This document shows positions 38,347-48,057 of a DNA stretch of 64,000 bases, piece by piece. Below the pieces are notes generated by a model. The model saw only the letters and a program-made list of their open reading frames with translations. It made no database searches and was not told the DNA's origin. Position numbers and translations under genes: made by a program. Numbering within the stretch: the first letter of the stretch is position 1; each line of letters starts with the position of its first letter. The stretch covers positions 372,001 to 436,000 of the forward strand of contig NZ_BMTN01000003.1 of NCBI RefSeq assembly GCF_014649695.1, read 5' to 3'. This stretch comes from Streptomyces kurssanovii. GTDB lineage: Bacteria > Actinomycetota > Actinomycetes > Streptomycetales > Streptomycetaceae.

Positions 38347-38355
38347 GCCATCAAG

Positions 38356-38426
38356 AGCGGGCGACGGGAATCGAACCCGCGTAGCTAGTTTGGAAGACTA
38401 GGGCTCTACCATTGAGCTACGCCCGC
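38356..38426 (-). tRNA. tRNA-Gly (anticodon TCC)
   Basis: Minus-strand cloverleaf: acceptor GCGGGCG/CGCCCGC, D-arm GCTCAATGGTAGAGC, anticodon stem CTAGT-CTTCCAA-ACTAG giving anticodon TCC, and T-arm GGGTTCGATTCCC. The discriminator is U and CCA is not encoded. Confidence 0.97.
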
Positions 38427-38568
38427 ACGCTCGCACCGCAGGTCACGAGGGCCGCGGCACGAGAAGCATCGTAGCGGGTCCGGGGCCCTCGCCGCACACC
38501 CCGTTTCTGTGCCCCCGTAAAGGTGGCGGTCCACGCCGCCGGGGCATGTACCCTACGGTTCGCACCGA

Positions 38569-38645
38569 CGGGGTGTGGCGCAGCTTGGTAGCGCGTCCGC
38601 TTTGGGAGCGGAAGGTCGTCGGTTCGAATCCGGCCACCCCGACCA
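38569..38645 (+). tRNA. tRNA-Pro (anticodon TGG)
   Basis: Plus-strand cloverleaf: acceptor CGGGGTG/CACCCCG, D-arm GCGCAGCTTGGTAGCGC, anticodon stem TCCGC-TTTGGGA-GCGGA giving TGG, and T-loop GGTTCGAATCC. The discriminator A is followed by an encoded CCA (38643-38645). Divergent from tRNA-Gly and upstream of tig. Confidence 0.97.
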
Positions 38646-38795
38646 CCAGCAAGATCGCGTTGTGAGGCGCATCCCGCTTGCCGTTACTATGCAGGCTGTG
38701 TGCCCGTGTGTCTGATGTGCCGGGCCCCATCCGCTGAATCGCCGAGTCCGGCGCCAGCAGTACCCCAAGATGTCAGCCACCAAGGAGACCGAACC

Positions 38796-40193
38796 GTGAA
38801 GAGCGCCGTGGAGACCCTGAACCCGACCCGGGTTCGGCTCACTGTCGAGGTGCCCTTCGAGGAGCTCAAGGACAGCCTCGACGCGGCGTACAAGAAGATC
38901 AACCAGCAGGTCACGGTCAAGGGCTTCCGTAAGGGCAAGATCCCGGCCCGAGTGATCGACCAGCGGTTCGGCCGTGGTGCGGTGCTGGAGGAGGCCGTCA
39001 ACGACGCGCTTCCCAAGCTCTACACCGAGGCGGTCAACGAGGCCGAGCTCAACCCGCTCGGCCAGCCCGAGGTGGACATCACCGAGCTGAAGGACGGCGA
39101 GACGCTGGCCTTCACCGCCGAGGTCGACATCCGCCCCGAGATCCAGATCCCGGACTACTCCGGCATCGAGGTCACGGTCGACGCCGTCGAGGTCACCGAC
39201 GAGGACGTCGAGAAGTCCGTGGAGCAGCTGCGTGAGCGCTTCGCCTCCACGAACCCGGTCGAGCGCGCCGCCGCCGAGGGCGACGTCGTCACGATCGACC
39301 TCGAGGCCAAGGTCGACGGCGAGGTCCTGCCCGACGGTGTCGCCGAGGGTGTTTCGTACACCATCGGTTCCGGCGAGCTGCTCGAGGGCATCGACGAGGC
39401 CGTCACCGGCCTGGAGGCCGGCGGCGAGGCCACCTTCACCTCCCAGCTGAAGGGCGGCTCCGCCGAGGGCAAGGACGCGGAGGTCACCGTCAAGGTCACC
39501 GCCGTCGCCGCCCGTGAGCTCCCGGAGCTCGACGACGACTTCGCTCAGATGGCGAGCGAGTTCGACACCCTCGAGGAGCTGAAGGCCGACAGCCGCAAGC
39601 GCCTCGAGAACATGAAGCAGTACGACCAGGCCACCCAGGCCCAGGAGCGCGTCCTCGACGAGCTGCTGAAGCTGGCGGAGGTCCCGATCCCCGAGAAGCT
39701 CCTCGAGGACGAGGTCAAGACCCGCAAGCACAACCTTGAGCACCACCAGCTCGGCCAGATGGGCCTCGACCTCGCCAAGTACCTGGAGATCCAGGGCAAG
39801 ACGGAGGAAGAGTTCGACGCCGAGACCAAGGAGCAGGCGGTCAAGGGCATCAAGACCCAGTTCATCCTGGACGAGCTCGTCAACAAGGAGAAGCTGAACG
39901 TCAACCAGGAGGAGCTCACCGAGCACCTCATGCGGCGTGCGCAGTCCTCCGGCATGAGCCCCGACCAGTTCGCCCAGGCCGTCGTCGAGGGCGGCCAGGT
40001 GCCGATGCTCGTCGGCGAGGTCGCCCGCGGCAAGGCGCTGGCCGTGGTCGTCGAGGCCGCCAAGGTCGTCGACACCAACGGTGAGGTCGTCGACCTCGAG
40101 GACGAAGAGGACGAGGCCGAGGTGACCGAGGCCGCCGCCGAGACGGCCGAGGCCGTCGTCGAGGGTGAGACCGAGGAGAAGAACGAGGCCTGA
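38796..40193 (+). CDS. tig: Trigger factor
   Basis: Ribosome-bound chaperone and peptidyl-prolyl isomerase that meets nascent chains at the exit tunnel. The 465-residue product starts at GTG with AAGGAG 8 nt upstream. It has the N-terminal ribosome-docking domain with signature GFRKGK (43-48), an FKBP-like PPIase domain (about 165-245, [20 protein letters not shown]), a C-terminal helical chaperone domain, and an acidic tail of about 35 residues. It sits upstream of clpP1-clpP2-clpX, the common bacterial tig-clp arrangement, but a strong terminator separates it from clpP1. Confidence 0.98.
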   Translation: MKSAVETLNPTRVRLTVEVPFEELKDSLDAAYKKINQQVTVKGFRKGKIPARVIDQRFGRGAVLEEAVNDALPKLYTEAVNEAELNPLGQPEVDITELKDGETLAFTAEVDIRPEIQIPDYSGIEVTVDAVEVTDEDVEKSVEQLRERFASTNPVERAAAEGDVVTIDLEAKVDGEVLPDGVAEGVSYTIGSGELLEGIDEAVTGLEAGGEATFTSQLKGGSAEGKDAEVTVKVTAVAARELPELDDDFAQMASEFDTLEELKADSRKRLENMKQYDQATQAQERVLDELLKLAEVPIPEKLLEDEVKTRKHNLEHHQLGQMGLDLAKYLEIQGKTEEEFDAETKEQAVKGIKTQFILDELVNKEKLNVNQEELTEHLMRRAQSSGMSPDQFAQAVVEGGQVPMLVGEVARGKALAVVVEAAKVVDTNGEVVDLEDEEDEAEVTEAAAETAEAVVEGETEEKNEA

Positions 40194-40211
40194 GCCTCGT
40201 GCTGACCCTGC

Positions 40212-40249
40212 TACGGGCTCCGGGCGCGACCACGCGCCCGGAGCCCGTA
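40212..40249 (+). terminator. Terminator of tig
   Basis: Perfect 17-bp stem (TACGGGCTCCGGGCGCG and complement) with loop ACCA, 19 nt after the tig stop. Confidence 0.85.
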
Positions 40250-40509
40250 CGCGTACCACCGGCCTTCCACAGGTCGGCCCACGGGCTTTCCCGGGCCTGT
40301 TCGCGGCCTTCCCCGGGGCCCGTCCACGGGCTTCGCCGGTGCCCCGCGAGGAGTGTCGACCTTGCGCTCCGAGCGAACAGTTCGGGAAGCGGGATGGCTC
40401 TGTCCGACCTGCGCGTTAGGGTCCATGAATACGAGGGCAGGGGAGTCCCCGCCCCCGGTTACGAAGACGCTGAGACGGTCGAAGCCGTCAGAGACGAGCA
40501 GGTGGACAC

Positions 40510-41127
40510 GTGACGAATCTGATGCCTTATGCCGCCGGCGAGCCCTCCATCGGTGGTGGCCTCGGCGACCAGGTCTACAGCCGGCTGCTCGGCGAGCGGA
40601 TCATCTTCCTCGGCCAGCAGGTCGACGACGACATCGCCAACAAGATCACCGCGCAGATGCTGCTCCTTGCCGCCGATCCGGACAAGGACATCTACCTCTA
40701 CATCAACAGCCCCGGCGGCTCGGTGACGGCCGGCATGGCGGTCTACGACACCATGCAGTACATCCCGAACGACGTGGTGACGATCGGCATGGGTATGGCC
40801 GCGTCGATGGGCCAGTTCCTGCTCACCGGCGGAGCCGCCGGCAAGCGGTTCGCGCTGCCCAACACCGACATCCTCATGCACCAGGGTTCTGCCGGCCTCG
40901 GCGGCACCGCCTCGGACATCAAGATCCAGGCCGAGTACCTGCTCCGTACGAAGAAGCGGATGGCGGAGATCACCGCCCAGCACTCCGGTCAGACCGTCGA
41001 GACGATCATCCGCGACGGTGACCGCGACCGCTGGTTCACCGCCGAAGAGGCCAAGGACTACGGCCTCATCGACGAGATCATCTCCGCCGCCTCGGGCGTC
41101 CCGGGCGGCGGCGGCACCGGCGCCTGA
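40510..41127 (+). CDS. clpP1: ATP-dependent Clp protease proteolytic subunit 1
   Basis: Serine protease subunit of the Clp degradation machine. The 205-residue product carries the ClpP triad S99 (GMAASMGQF), H124 (ILMHQGSAG) and D173 (DRDRWF), and the handle region [18 protein letters not shown]. The start is GTG; an ATG four codons later is the alternative. It forms a pair with clpP2 42 nt downstream and clpX beyond; actinobacterial ClpP1 and ClpP2 are known to form mixed complexes. The 260 nt between the tig terminator and this start contain no gene, are GC-rich, and should hold the promoter, where Streptomyces clpP operons are controlled by ClgR; no operator could be picked out by eye. Confidence 0.97.
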   Translation: MTNLMPYAAGEPSIGGGLGDQVYSRLLGERIIFLGQQVDDDIANKITAQMLLLAADPDKDIYLYINSPGGSVTAGMAVYDTMQYIPNDVVTIGMGMAASMGQFLLTGGAAGKRFALPNTDILMHQGSAGLGGTASDIKIQAEYLLRTKKRMAEITAQHSGQTVETIIRDGDRDRWFTAEEAKDYGLIDEIISAASGVPGGGGTGA

Positions 41128-41169
41128 GCGCCTGCCGCACCGAGCCCCCGCCCGCCGAACGCCACCAGG

Positions 41170-41880
41170 ATGGTGAACACCCACATGAGTAACTTCCCCG
41201 GCCTCCCCGGTCTGTCCGGACACTCCGGCGCCTCCGCGAGCGGCCTCTACACGGGCCCCGCGGTGGACAACCGCTATGTCGTCCCCCGCTTCGTCGAGCG
41301 CACCTCGCAGGGCGTGCGCGAGTACGACCCGTACGCGAAGCTCTTCGAGGAGCGCGTGATCTTCCTCGGCGTGCAGATCGACGACGCGTCCGCCAACGAC
41401 GTCATGGCGCAGCTGCTGTGCCTGGAGTCCATGGACCCGGACCGGGACATCTCGATCTACATCAACAGCCCCGGTGGGTCCTTCACCGCGCTGACCGCGA
41501 TCTACGACACGATGCAGTTCGTGAAGCCGGACATCCAGACGGTGTGCATGGGCCAGGCGGCGTCCGCCGCGGCCGTGCTGCTCGCCGCCGGTACCCCCGG
41601 CAAGCGGATGGCCCTGCCGCACGCCCGCGTGCTGATCCACCAGCCGTCCTCGCAGACCGGCCGCGAGCAGCTCTCCGACCTGGAGATCGCAGCCAACGAG
41701 ATCCTCCGTATGCGTGAGCAGCTGGAGGAGATGCTGGCCAAGCACTCCACCACGCCGATCGAGAAGATCCGCGACGACATCGAGCGCGACAAGATCCTCA
41801 CGGCCGACGGCGCCCTCGCCTACGGCCTGGTGGACCAGATCGTCTCGACCCGTAAGAGCACGGCCGCAGCGGCCGCCTGA
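41170..41880 (+). CDS. clpP2: ATP-dependent Clp protease proteolytic subunit 2
   Basis: Second ClpP subunit, 236 residues, with a longer Gly/Ser/Pro-rich N-terminal extension than ClpP1 (about 1-35, probably processed or disordered). The triad is S132 ([10 protein letters not shown]), H157 (VLIHQPSSQ) and Asp in [27 protein letters not shown] is the conserved core. An ATG at 41185 has the better-spaced upstream AGG and may be the true start. Followed by a long hairpin before clpX. Confidence 0.97.
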   Translation: MVNTHMSNFPGLPGLSGHSGASASGLYTGPAVDNRYVVPRFVERTSQGVREYDPYAKLFEERVIFLGVQIDDASANDVMAQLLCLESMDPDRDISIYINSPGGSFTALTAIYDTMQFVKPDIQTVCMGQAASAAAVLLAAGTPGKRMALPHARVLIHQPSSQTGREQLSDLEIAANEILRMREQLEEMLAKHSTTPIEKIRDDIERDKILTADGALAYGLVDQIVSTRKSTAAAAA

Positions 41881-41891
41881 CCGATCCGGCG

Positions 41892-41933
41892 CCCTTGGCG
41901 CGGTACACGACAATGTGTGAACCGCGCCAAGGG
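41892..41933 (+). terminator. Long hairpin between clpP2 and clpX
   Basis: Perfect 13-bp outer arms CCCTTGGCGCGGT/ACCGCGCCAAGGG; inside the 16-nt loop ACAC can pair with GTGT, extending the stem. It lies 11 nt after the clpP2 stop and 95 nt before clpX, so it can terminate or attenuate clpP1P2 transcription. Confidence 0.7.
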
Positions 41934-42027
41934 GGGCCCGTACGGGGGGCTCGGCAAGGTACCGTCGAATATGAGGCACCAGGAGCCGGCTGAACCAAGC
42001 CGCTCCCAGGCGAAGGGGAAGCACCTC

Positions 42028-43317
42028 GTGGCACGCATCGGTGATGGCGGCGACCTGCTCAAGTGCTCGTTCTGCGGAAAGAGCCAGAAGCAGGTGAAGA
42101 AGCTCATCGCAGGCCCCGGTGTGTACATCTGCGACGAGTGCATCGACCTCTGCAACGAGATCATCGAGGAGGAGCTCGCAGAGACCTCCGAGGTGCGGTG
42201 GGAGGAACTTCCCAAACCGCGCGAGATCTATGAGTTCCTCGAGGGCTACGTCGTCGGGCAGGAGCCCGCGAAGAAGGCCCTCTCGGTCGCGGTGTACAAC
42301 CACTACAAGCGCGTCCAGGCCGGCGAGAACGGCGGAGCGCAGGGCCGGGACGACGCGATCGAGCTCGCCAAGTCCAACATCCTGCTGCTGGGCCCCACGG
42401 GCTCCGGCAAGACGCTGCTCGCCCAGACGCTCGCGCGCATGCTCAACGTCCCGTTCGCCATCGCCGACGCCACCGCGCTGACGGAGGCGGGCTATGTCGG
42501 CGAGGACGTGGAGAACATCCTGCTCAAGCTGATCCAGGCGGCCGACTACGACGTCAAGAAGGCCGAGACCGGGATCATCTACATCGACGAGATCGACAAG
42601 GTCGCCCGTAAGAGCGAAAACCCGTCGATCACGCGCGACGTCTCCGGAGAGGGCGTCCAGCAGGCCCTGCTCAAGATCCTGGAAGGCACCACGGCCTCCG
42701 TGCCGCCGCAGGGCGGCCGCAAGCACCCGCACCAGGAGTTCATCCAGATCGACACGACGAACGTGCTCTTCATCGTGGGCGGCGCGTTCGCCGGCCTCGA
42801 GAAGATCATCGAGTCGCGCGCGGGAGCGAAGGGCATCGGCTTCGGCGCGACGATCCGCTCCAAGCGCGAGATCGAGGCGAGCGACCAGTTCCAGGAGGTC
42901 ATGCCGGAGGACCTGGTCAAGTTCGGCATGATCCCCGAGTTCATCGGCCGTCTGCCCGTCATCACCTCGGTCCACAACCTGGACCGAGAGGCGCTGCTGA
43001 AGATCCTCGTCGAGCCGCGCAACGCGCTGGTCAAGCAGTACCAGCGCCTCTTCGAACTCGACGGCGTCGAGCTGGACTTCGACCTCCCCGCCCTCGAGGC
43101 CATCGCCGACCAGGCGATCCTCCGCGGCACCGGCGCGCGCGGCCTGCGCGCCATCATGGAGGAGGTCCTCCAGTCGGTGATGTACGAGGTCCCGTCCCGC
43201 AAGGACGTGGCCCGCGTCGTCATCACGCGTGACGTCGTCCGCAACAACGTCAACCCGACGCTGGTCCCGCGCATCGTCAAGGACGACGGCAACGGCCGTC
43301 ACGAGAAGAGCGCGTAG
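42028..43317 (+). CDS. clpX: ATP-dependent Clp protease ATP-binding subunit ClpX
   Basis: AAA+ unfoldase that feeds substrates to ClpP. The 429-residue product starts at a GTG nine nt after AAGGGGAA. The N-terminal zinc-binding domain has C13, C16, C35 and C38; the AAA+ module has Walker A GPTGSGKT (about 124), Walker B IIYIDEID (about 187), pore loop GYVGEDVE, and arginine-finger/sensor region GRLPVITSV and [13 protein letters not shown]. Complete and typical in length. Downstream of clpP1P2 but separated by a hairpin, so it may be expressed partly on its own. Confidence 0.98.
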   Translation: MARIGDGGDLLKCSFCGKSQKQVKKLIAGPGVYICDECIDLCNEIIEEELAETSEVRWEELPKPREIYEFLEGYVVGQEPAKKALSVAVYNHYKRVQAGENGGAQGRDDAIELAKSNILLLGPTGSGKTLLAQTLARMLNVPFAIADATALTEAGYVGEDVENILLKLIQAADYDVKKAETGIIYIDEIDKVARKSENPSITRDVSGEGVQQALLKILEGTTASVPPQGGRKHPHQEFIQIDTTNVLFIVGGAFAGLEKIIESRAGAKGIGFGATIRSKREIEASDQFQEVMPEDLVKFGMIPEFIGRLPVITSVHNLDREALLKILVEPRNALVKQYQRLFELDGVELDFDLPALEAIADQAILRGTGARGLRAIMEEVLQSVMYEVPSRKDVARVVITRDVVRNNVNPTLVPRIVKDDGNGRHEKSA

Positions 43318-43338
43318 CGCTTTCGTTCCTGAACGCCG

Positions 43339-43371
43339 AAGGGGCGCCCGGTCGTCGACCGGGCGCCCCTT
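43339..43371. terminator. Bidirectional terminator after clpX
   Basis: 14-bp perfect arms AAGGGGCGCCCGGT/ACCGGGCGCCCCTT with loop CGTCG, between convergent clpX and the gene at 43390. Confidence 0.85.
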
Positions 43372-43389
43372 TCGCATCCGCGAGGGCCG

Positions 43390-44364
43390 CTACTTGGCGA
43401 CACGCACCTCGTTGCGCACGTCGGAAGCGAGCTTCGCCGCCTCGTCGAGCGTGGTGCCCTTCTCGCCCTGGACCGGCTCGACGACACCGAGGGTGCTGTA
43501 GTCCGACCACAGGCACATGTAGGTCTTCTGGGTCATGCCCGTCTTCTGGTTCTTGCTCTCGGCCTCCTGGCACTTCATCAAAGCGCCGTCCAGGCCGTCG
43601 GGGTTCACCTCCTGCGGGTCCCCGATCATCTTGGTCTCCGTGTCCTTCGTGTTCTTGCTGAACTCCGCGAAGGCCGCGTCGAGGACCTTCGCCGGGTCCT
43701 CGATCTTTCCGTAGAAGCCGATGAAGACCAGGTTCTGCGCCTTGGAGACCTTCTCGATCGCCGTGGGGTCGCTCGGGTCGAGCTTCGTCAGATCGATCGT
43801 CGAATAGGTCGAACCGATGGACATGGCATCGGTCACCCCGCTGGCGGCGAGCATCTTCGAGGAGTCCTCGTCGGCCGGCTTCGGCTCCGGGTCCTTCTTG
43901 TCGGCGCGCATGTACTTGCCACCGATGATGCTCTTCGGCGCCGTGAGCTTGTGCGGGCCGTCGTCCTCGAGGCCGCCACCGCCGCCGCCGAAGACGAAGT
44001 ACCCGCCCACGCCCAGCGCGGCCACCAGCACCGCCGCGCCGATGATGAGACCGGTCTTCTTGCCGCCACCGCCCTGGGCCGGCGGCGGGGGCGGATAGCC
44101 GCCCGGCTGCTGCGCGCCGTACTGGGGCTGCTGGCCGTACGGACCGGGCTGGCCGGGCTGCTGCGGATATCCGTAAGGCTGCTGCGGCGGCACGCCCTGC
44201 GGGGCCTGCTGCGGGTACCCGTAACCGGGCTGCGGGGCCTGCGGCTGCTGGCCGTAAGGGCCCGGCTGGCCCTGCGGCTGCTGGCCGTAGGGCCCCGGCT
44301 GGCCGTACGGGCCGGGCTGCTGCGGCTGCTGCCCGCCGTACGGGCCCGGCTGGTTGTAGCTCAT
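43390..44364 (-). CDS. Pro/Gln/Gly-rich membrane protein of unknown function
   Basis: A 324-residue protein with a low-complexity cytoplasmic N-terminus (1-100) built of repeated QPGPYGQQP-type units, a single transmembrane helix (about 103-125, [24 protein letters not shown]), and an extracytoplasmic domain of about 200 residues with two Cys (CQEAES, MCLWSDY) that may form a disulfide. The organisation is common in actinobacteria (Pro/Gln-rich tail, helix, small exported domain); the function is unknown. It diverges from valS and converges on clpX. Confidence 0.85.
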   Translation of the reverse strand: MSYNQPGPYGGQQPQQPGPYGQPGPYGQQPQGQPGPYGQQPQAPQPGYGYPQQAPQGVPPQQPYGYPQQPGQPGPYGQQPQYGAQQPGGYPPPPPAQGGGGKKTGLIIGAAVLVAALGVGGYFVFGGGGGGLEDDGPHKLTAPKSIIGGKYMRADKKDPEPKPADEDSSKMLAASGVTDAMSIGSTYSTIDLTKLDPSDPTAIEKVSKAQNLVFIGFYGKIEDPAKVLDAAFAEFSKNTKDTETKMIGDPQEVNPDGLDGALMKCQEAESKNQKTGMTQKTYMCLWSDYSTLGVVEPVQGEKGTTLDEAAKLASDVRNEVRVAK

Positions 44365-44501
44365 TACGGGTTTCCCCCTCGTGATGTTTATGTGTTCCGA
44401 ACATCCTGGCCCAAGCCCCGGCGGGATGGGGCGCCGGGGGGCACACCGTTACCGAAGTATCGAGTTTCGGAACGGCTCCATGACACCTCTAAACTGGGCG
44501 C

Positions 44502-45992
44502 GTGACCGAGAGAAGCTCTACGACGACGAGCTGATCTACCGCGCCGAGCGCATCATCAACTGGTGCCCGCGCTGTCTGACCGCCATCTCCGACATCGAGG
44601 TCGAGTACCAGGACGACGACGGCGAGCTCGTCTCCATGAAGTACGGCGAGGGCGACGACACCATCGTCGTCGCGACGACGCGCGCCGAGACGATGCTCGG
44701 TGACACCGCCGTCGCCGTCCACCCCGACGACGAGCGCTACGCTCTCCTCGGGTCTGTGGCCCTTCTCGACGATGGGATGGCCGGAGCAGACCGAGAGCCT
44801 CGCGAAGTTCTATCCGAACTCCGTCCTGGTCACGGGCTACGACATCCTCTTCTTCTGGGTCGCGCGGATGATGATGTTCGGTCTCTACGCGATGGACGGC
44901 ACCCCGCCGTTCCACACCATCGCCCTGCACGGCATGGTCCGGGACCAGTTCGGCAAGAAGATGTCCAAGTCCTTCGGCAACGCGGTCAACCCGCTGGACT
45001 GGATGGACAAGTACGGCTCCGACGCGCTGCGCTTCACGCTCGCCCGCGGCGCCAACCCGGGTGTCGACGTCCCGATCGGCGAGGACTGGGTCCAGGGTTC
45101 CCGGAACTTCGCCAACAAGATCTGGAACGCCACCCGCTTCGCGCTGATGAACGGCGCCACCATCGAAGGCCCGCTGCCGGCGCCCGAGGAGATGTCCTCC
45201 ACGGACCGGTGGATCCTGTCGCGGCTGAACAAGACCGTCGCGGAGGTGGACGCGTACTACGAGGACTACCAGTTCGCGAAGCTGTCGGAGACGCTCTTCC
45301 ACTTCGCCTGGGACGAGGTCTTCGACTGGTACGTCGAGCTGTCCAAGACGACGTTCTTCGCGGGCGGCGAGCCGGCCAGGGTCTCGGCCCGCGTCCTGGG
45401 CGAGGTCCTCGACGTCATGCTGCGGCTGCTCCACCCGGTGGTCCCGTTCGTCACCGAGACGCTGTGGACCGCGCTGACCGGCAAGGAGTCGCTCGTCATC
45501 GCCGACTGGCCGACCGCCGGCGCCTTCCGTGACGAGGCCGCCGAGCGGGAGATCGAGCTCGTCCAGCGGGTCGTCACCGAGGTCCGCCGGTTCCGCAGCG
45601 ACCAGGGTCTGCAGCCCGGCCAGAAGGTCCCGGCCAGGCTCACCCTCGACGGCACGGCGCTCGCCCCGCACGAGGCCGCCATCCGTCAGCTGCTGCGCCT
45701 CCAGCCGGAGGGCGAGGGCTTCCACGCCACCGCGTCGCTGCCCGTCGCCGGTGCCACCGTCGCGCTCGACCTGTCGGGCACGATCGACGTCGAGGCGGAG
45801 CGCAAGCGTCTGACGAAGGACCTGGGCGCGGCGGAGAAGGAAGTCGCCCAGGCGACCGCCAAGCTCGGCAACGAGGCGTTCCTCGCCAAGGCACCGGACA
45901 ACGTGGTCGACAAGATCCGTACCCGGCTCGCCAAGGCCGAGGAGGACATCGCGCGGATCAACACCCAGCTCGCCAACCTGCCGGCGAGCTGA
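44502..45992 (+). pseudogene. valS: Valyl-tRNA synthetase remnant with two frame-breaking internal deletions
   Basis: The locus is where Streptomyces carry valS (before folC), but only about 490 of roughly 870 codons remain. GTGACCGAG at 44502 looks like the original start, yet after three codons the sequence jumps, out of frame, to the block [21 protein letters not shown] (from 44513). That block, the start of the CP1 editing domain, runs to DDERY (ends 44740). A second jump with a frame change leads to [12 protein letters not shown] (from 44745), after which the C-terminal half is intact: KMSKS loop ([10 protein letters not shown]), anticodon-binding domain and C-terminal coiled coil. Missing are the HIGH-motif N-terminal segment (about 170-190 codons) and the rest of the editing domain through TWF (about 200 codons). 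The C-terminal ORF could still be translated from ATG 44772. Either real decay or an assembly error; sizes are from memory of the family. Confidence 0.85.
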
Positions 45993-46010
45993 GCCGCGGT
46001 AACGCGACAG

Positions 46011-46048
46011 CGGCCGAGGCCCCGGGGACGCCCCCGGGGCCTCGGCCG
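46011..46048 (+). terminator. Terminator after the valS remnant
   Basis: Perfect 17-bp stem (CGGCCGAGGCCCCGGGG and complement) with loop ACGC, 18 nt after the valS frame ends. It has survived although the gene has not. Confidence 0.85.
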
Positions 46049-46080
46049 TATCCGTCGGCGCCCGTCCGTAGACTGGACCC

Positions 46081-47589
46081 GTGAGTGAGCAGCCCGACGC
46101 CTTCGACGAGTCCGACGCCTTCGACGAGATCGTCGACGCAGAGACCGACCGCGACCCCGACCTGGCGGTGATCGAGGCCGGCAGCCGCACCCTGCGCGCA
46201 CAGGCCGGATCGCCGCAGGCCGACCAGGTGCCGTCCCGCCCGGCGGATCCGGAGGTGGACAGGGCACTGCGCGAGGTCGAGGCGGATCTCGCGACGCGCT
46301 GGGGCGAGACCAAGCTGGAGCCGTCCGTCGCCCGTATCGAGGCGCTGATGGACGTGCTGGGCGAGCCGCAGCGGGCCTACCCCTCCGTCCACATCACGGG
46401 GACGAACGGCAAGACGTCCACGGCCCGGATGATCGAGGCCCTGTTCTCCGCCTTCGACCTGCGCACCGGCCGGTACACCTCGCCGCACGTGCAGTCGATC
46501 ACCGAGCGGATCAGCCTGGACGGCGCTCCCATCGACGCCGAGCGCTTCATCGAGACGTACAACGACATCAAGCCCTACGTCGAGATGGTCGACGCGCGCC
46601 AGGAGTACCGGCTCTCGTTCTTCGAGGTGCTCACGGGCATGGCGTACGCGGCCTTCGCCGACGCCCCGGTGGACGTGGCCGTCGTCGAGGTCGGCATGGG
46701 CGGCAGCTGGGACGCGACCAACGTGATCGACGGCTCGGTCGCCGTGGTCACCCCCATCGACCTGGACCACACGGACCGGCTCGGCACCACGCCCGCAGAG
46801 ATCGCCGCCGAGAAGGCCGGGATCATCAAGCAGGGCGCGACGGTGATCCTCGCGCAGCAGCCGGTGGACGCCGCGCAGGTGATGCTGAAGCGGGCCGTCG
46901 AGGCCGACGCGACCGTCGCCCGCGAGGGCATGGAGTTCGGTGTCGCCTCCCGCGAGGTAGCGGTCGGCGGGCAGCTGCTGACCCTGCGCGGCCTGGGCGG
47001 CGAGTACGAGCAGATCTTCCTCCCGCTCTACGGCGCGCACCAGGCCCACAACGCGGCAGTGGCGCTCGCGGCGGTCGAGGCGTTCTTCGGCGTCGGCGCG
47101 GGTGACGCGCGCACGCTGGACGCCGACACGATCCGCAAGGCGTTCGCCACCGTGGCCTCGCCCGGCCGGCTGGAGGTCGTGCGCCGCAGCCCCACCGTGG
47201 TGCTGGACGCCGCGCACAACCCGGCGGGCGCGCGGGCGGCGGCGGCCGCCGTCACCGAGTCGTTCGGCTTCTCCCGGCTGATCGGTGTCGTGGGCGCGAG
47301 TGACGACAAGGACGTCAGGGGCTTCCTGGAGGCCTTCGAGCCGATCTTCCACGAGATCGTCGTGACGCAGAATTCCAGTCACCGTGCGATGAACGCGGAC
47401 GCGCTGGCCGCTGTCGCCGTGGAGGTCTTCGGCGACGACCGGGTGGTCGTGGAGCCGCGCCTCGACGACGCGCTGGAGGCGGCGATCACGCTCGCCGAGG
47501 AGGAGTCGGAGTTCGCCGGCGCCGGTGTGCTGGTGACCGGTTCCGTGATCACGGTCGGCGAGGCCCGGCTGCTGCTGGGGAGGGGCTGA
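46081..47589 (+). CDS. folC: Bifunctional folylpolyglutamate synthase/dihydrofolate synthase
   Basis: Adds glutamate to dihydropteroate and to folates in folate biosynthesis (Mur-ligase superfamily). The 502-residue product has an acidic N-terminal extension of about 60 residues before the catalytic core. It carries the P-loop ITGTNGKTSTARM (about 103-115), SPHVQSITERI, the carbamylated-Lys region PAEIAAEKAGIIK, and the C-terminal domain start VVLDAAHNPAGA. GTG start. It lies after the valS remnant, the usual valS-folC order, and is followed 6 nt later by the DUF4233 gene. Confidence 0.96.
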   Translation: MSEQPDAFDESDAFDEIVDAETDRDPDLAVIEAGSRTLRAQAGSPQADQVPSRPADPEVDRALREVEADLATRWGETKLEPSVARIEALMDVLGEPQRAYPSVHITGTNGKTSTARMIEALFSAFDLRTGRYTSPHVQSITERISLDGAPIDAERFIETYNDIKPYVEMVDARQEYRLSFFEVLTGMAYAAFADAPVDVAVVEVGMGGSWDATNVIDGSVAVVTPIDLDHTDRLGTTPAEIAAEKAGIIKQGATVILAQQPVDAAQVMLKRAVEADATVAREGMEFGVASREVAVGGQLLTLRGLGGEYEQIFLPLYGAHQAHNAAVALAAVEAFFGVGAGDARTLDADTIRKAFATVASPGRLEVVRRSPTVVLDAAHNPAGARAAAAAVTESFGFSRLIGVVGASDDKDVRGFLEAFEPIFHEIVVTQNSSHRAMNADALAAVAVEVFGDDRVVVEPRLDDALEAAITLAEEESEFAGAGVLVTGSVITVGEARLLLGRG

Positions 47590-47595
47590 CATCCC

Positions 47596-47946
47596 GTGCG
47601 TACGCTCTGTGCATCGACCCTGATCGGCGAGTTCTTCGTGATCGGCTTCGCCGGTCTCGTGGCCATGAAGTCGGACGACGTCTCGGTGGCGGCGGTCTGG
47701 ACGGTCTGCGGCGTAGCGATGCTGCTGTCGCTGCTGCTGTGCGGCATGATCACCCGCCCCGGCGGGACCCAGCTGGGCTGGGCGCTGCAGATCGCGCTGA
47801 TCGCCGGCGGCTTCGTCGTCCCGGCGATGTTCTTCCTCGGTGTCCTCTTCGGCGGCCTGTGGTGGGCCTCCATCCACTACGGCCGCAAGATCGACGAGGC
47901 GAAGGCCCGGTGGGCCGCGCAGTCGGCGGAGCCTGACGCCGGGTAG
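47596..47946 (+). CDS. DUF4233 small membrane protein
   Basis: A 116-residue protein with four hydrophobic helices (about 4-24, 33-51, 58-78 and 80-95) and a charged C-terminal tail (YGRKIDEAKARWAAQ). Proteins of this family are typically encoded directly after folC in actinobacteria, as here with a 6-nt gap, so it is probably translated from the same transcript. No function is known. GTG start. Confidence 0.88.
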   Translation: MRTLCASTLIGEFFVIGFAGLVAMKSDDVSVAAVWTVCGVAMLLSLLLCGMITRPGGTQLGWALQIALIAGGFVVPAMFFLGVLFGGLWWASIHYGRKIDEAKARWAAQSAEPDAG

Positions 47947-47962
47947 CCGGCGGTGCGCCCTT

Positions 47963-48000
47963 GACGCCGGGGATGCGGGGCGGGTGCCGCCCCCGGCGTC
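47963..48000 (+). terminator. Terminator of the folC operon
   Basis: 10-bp perfect arms GACGCCGGGG/CCCCGGCGTC around an 18-nt GC-rich loop, 16 nt after the DUF4233 stop and before ndk. Confidence 0.55.
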
Positions 48001-48057
48001 ACACCCGGTAATCTCGGCCCGACCGCACACATCCTGGCCTGCAAGGAGCCGCACACC

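Noticed and set aside
40459-43377. A 972-codon minus-strand open frame opposite clpP1, clpP2 and clpX
   Set aside because: Antisense shadow; the plus strand has complete ClpP and ClpX motifs.
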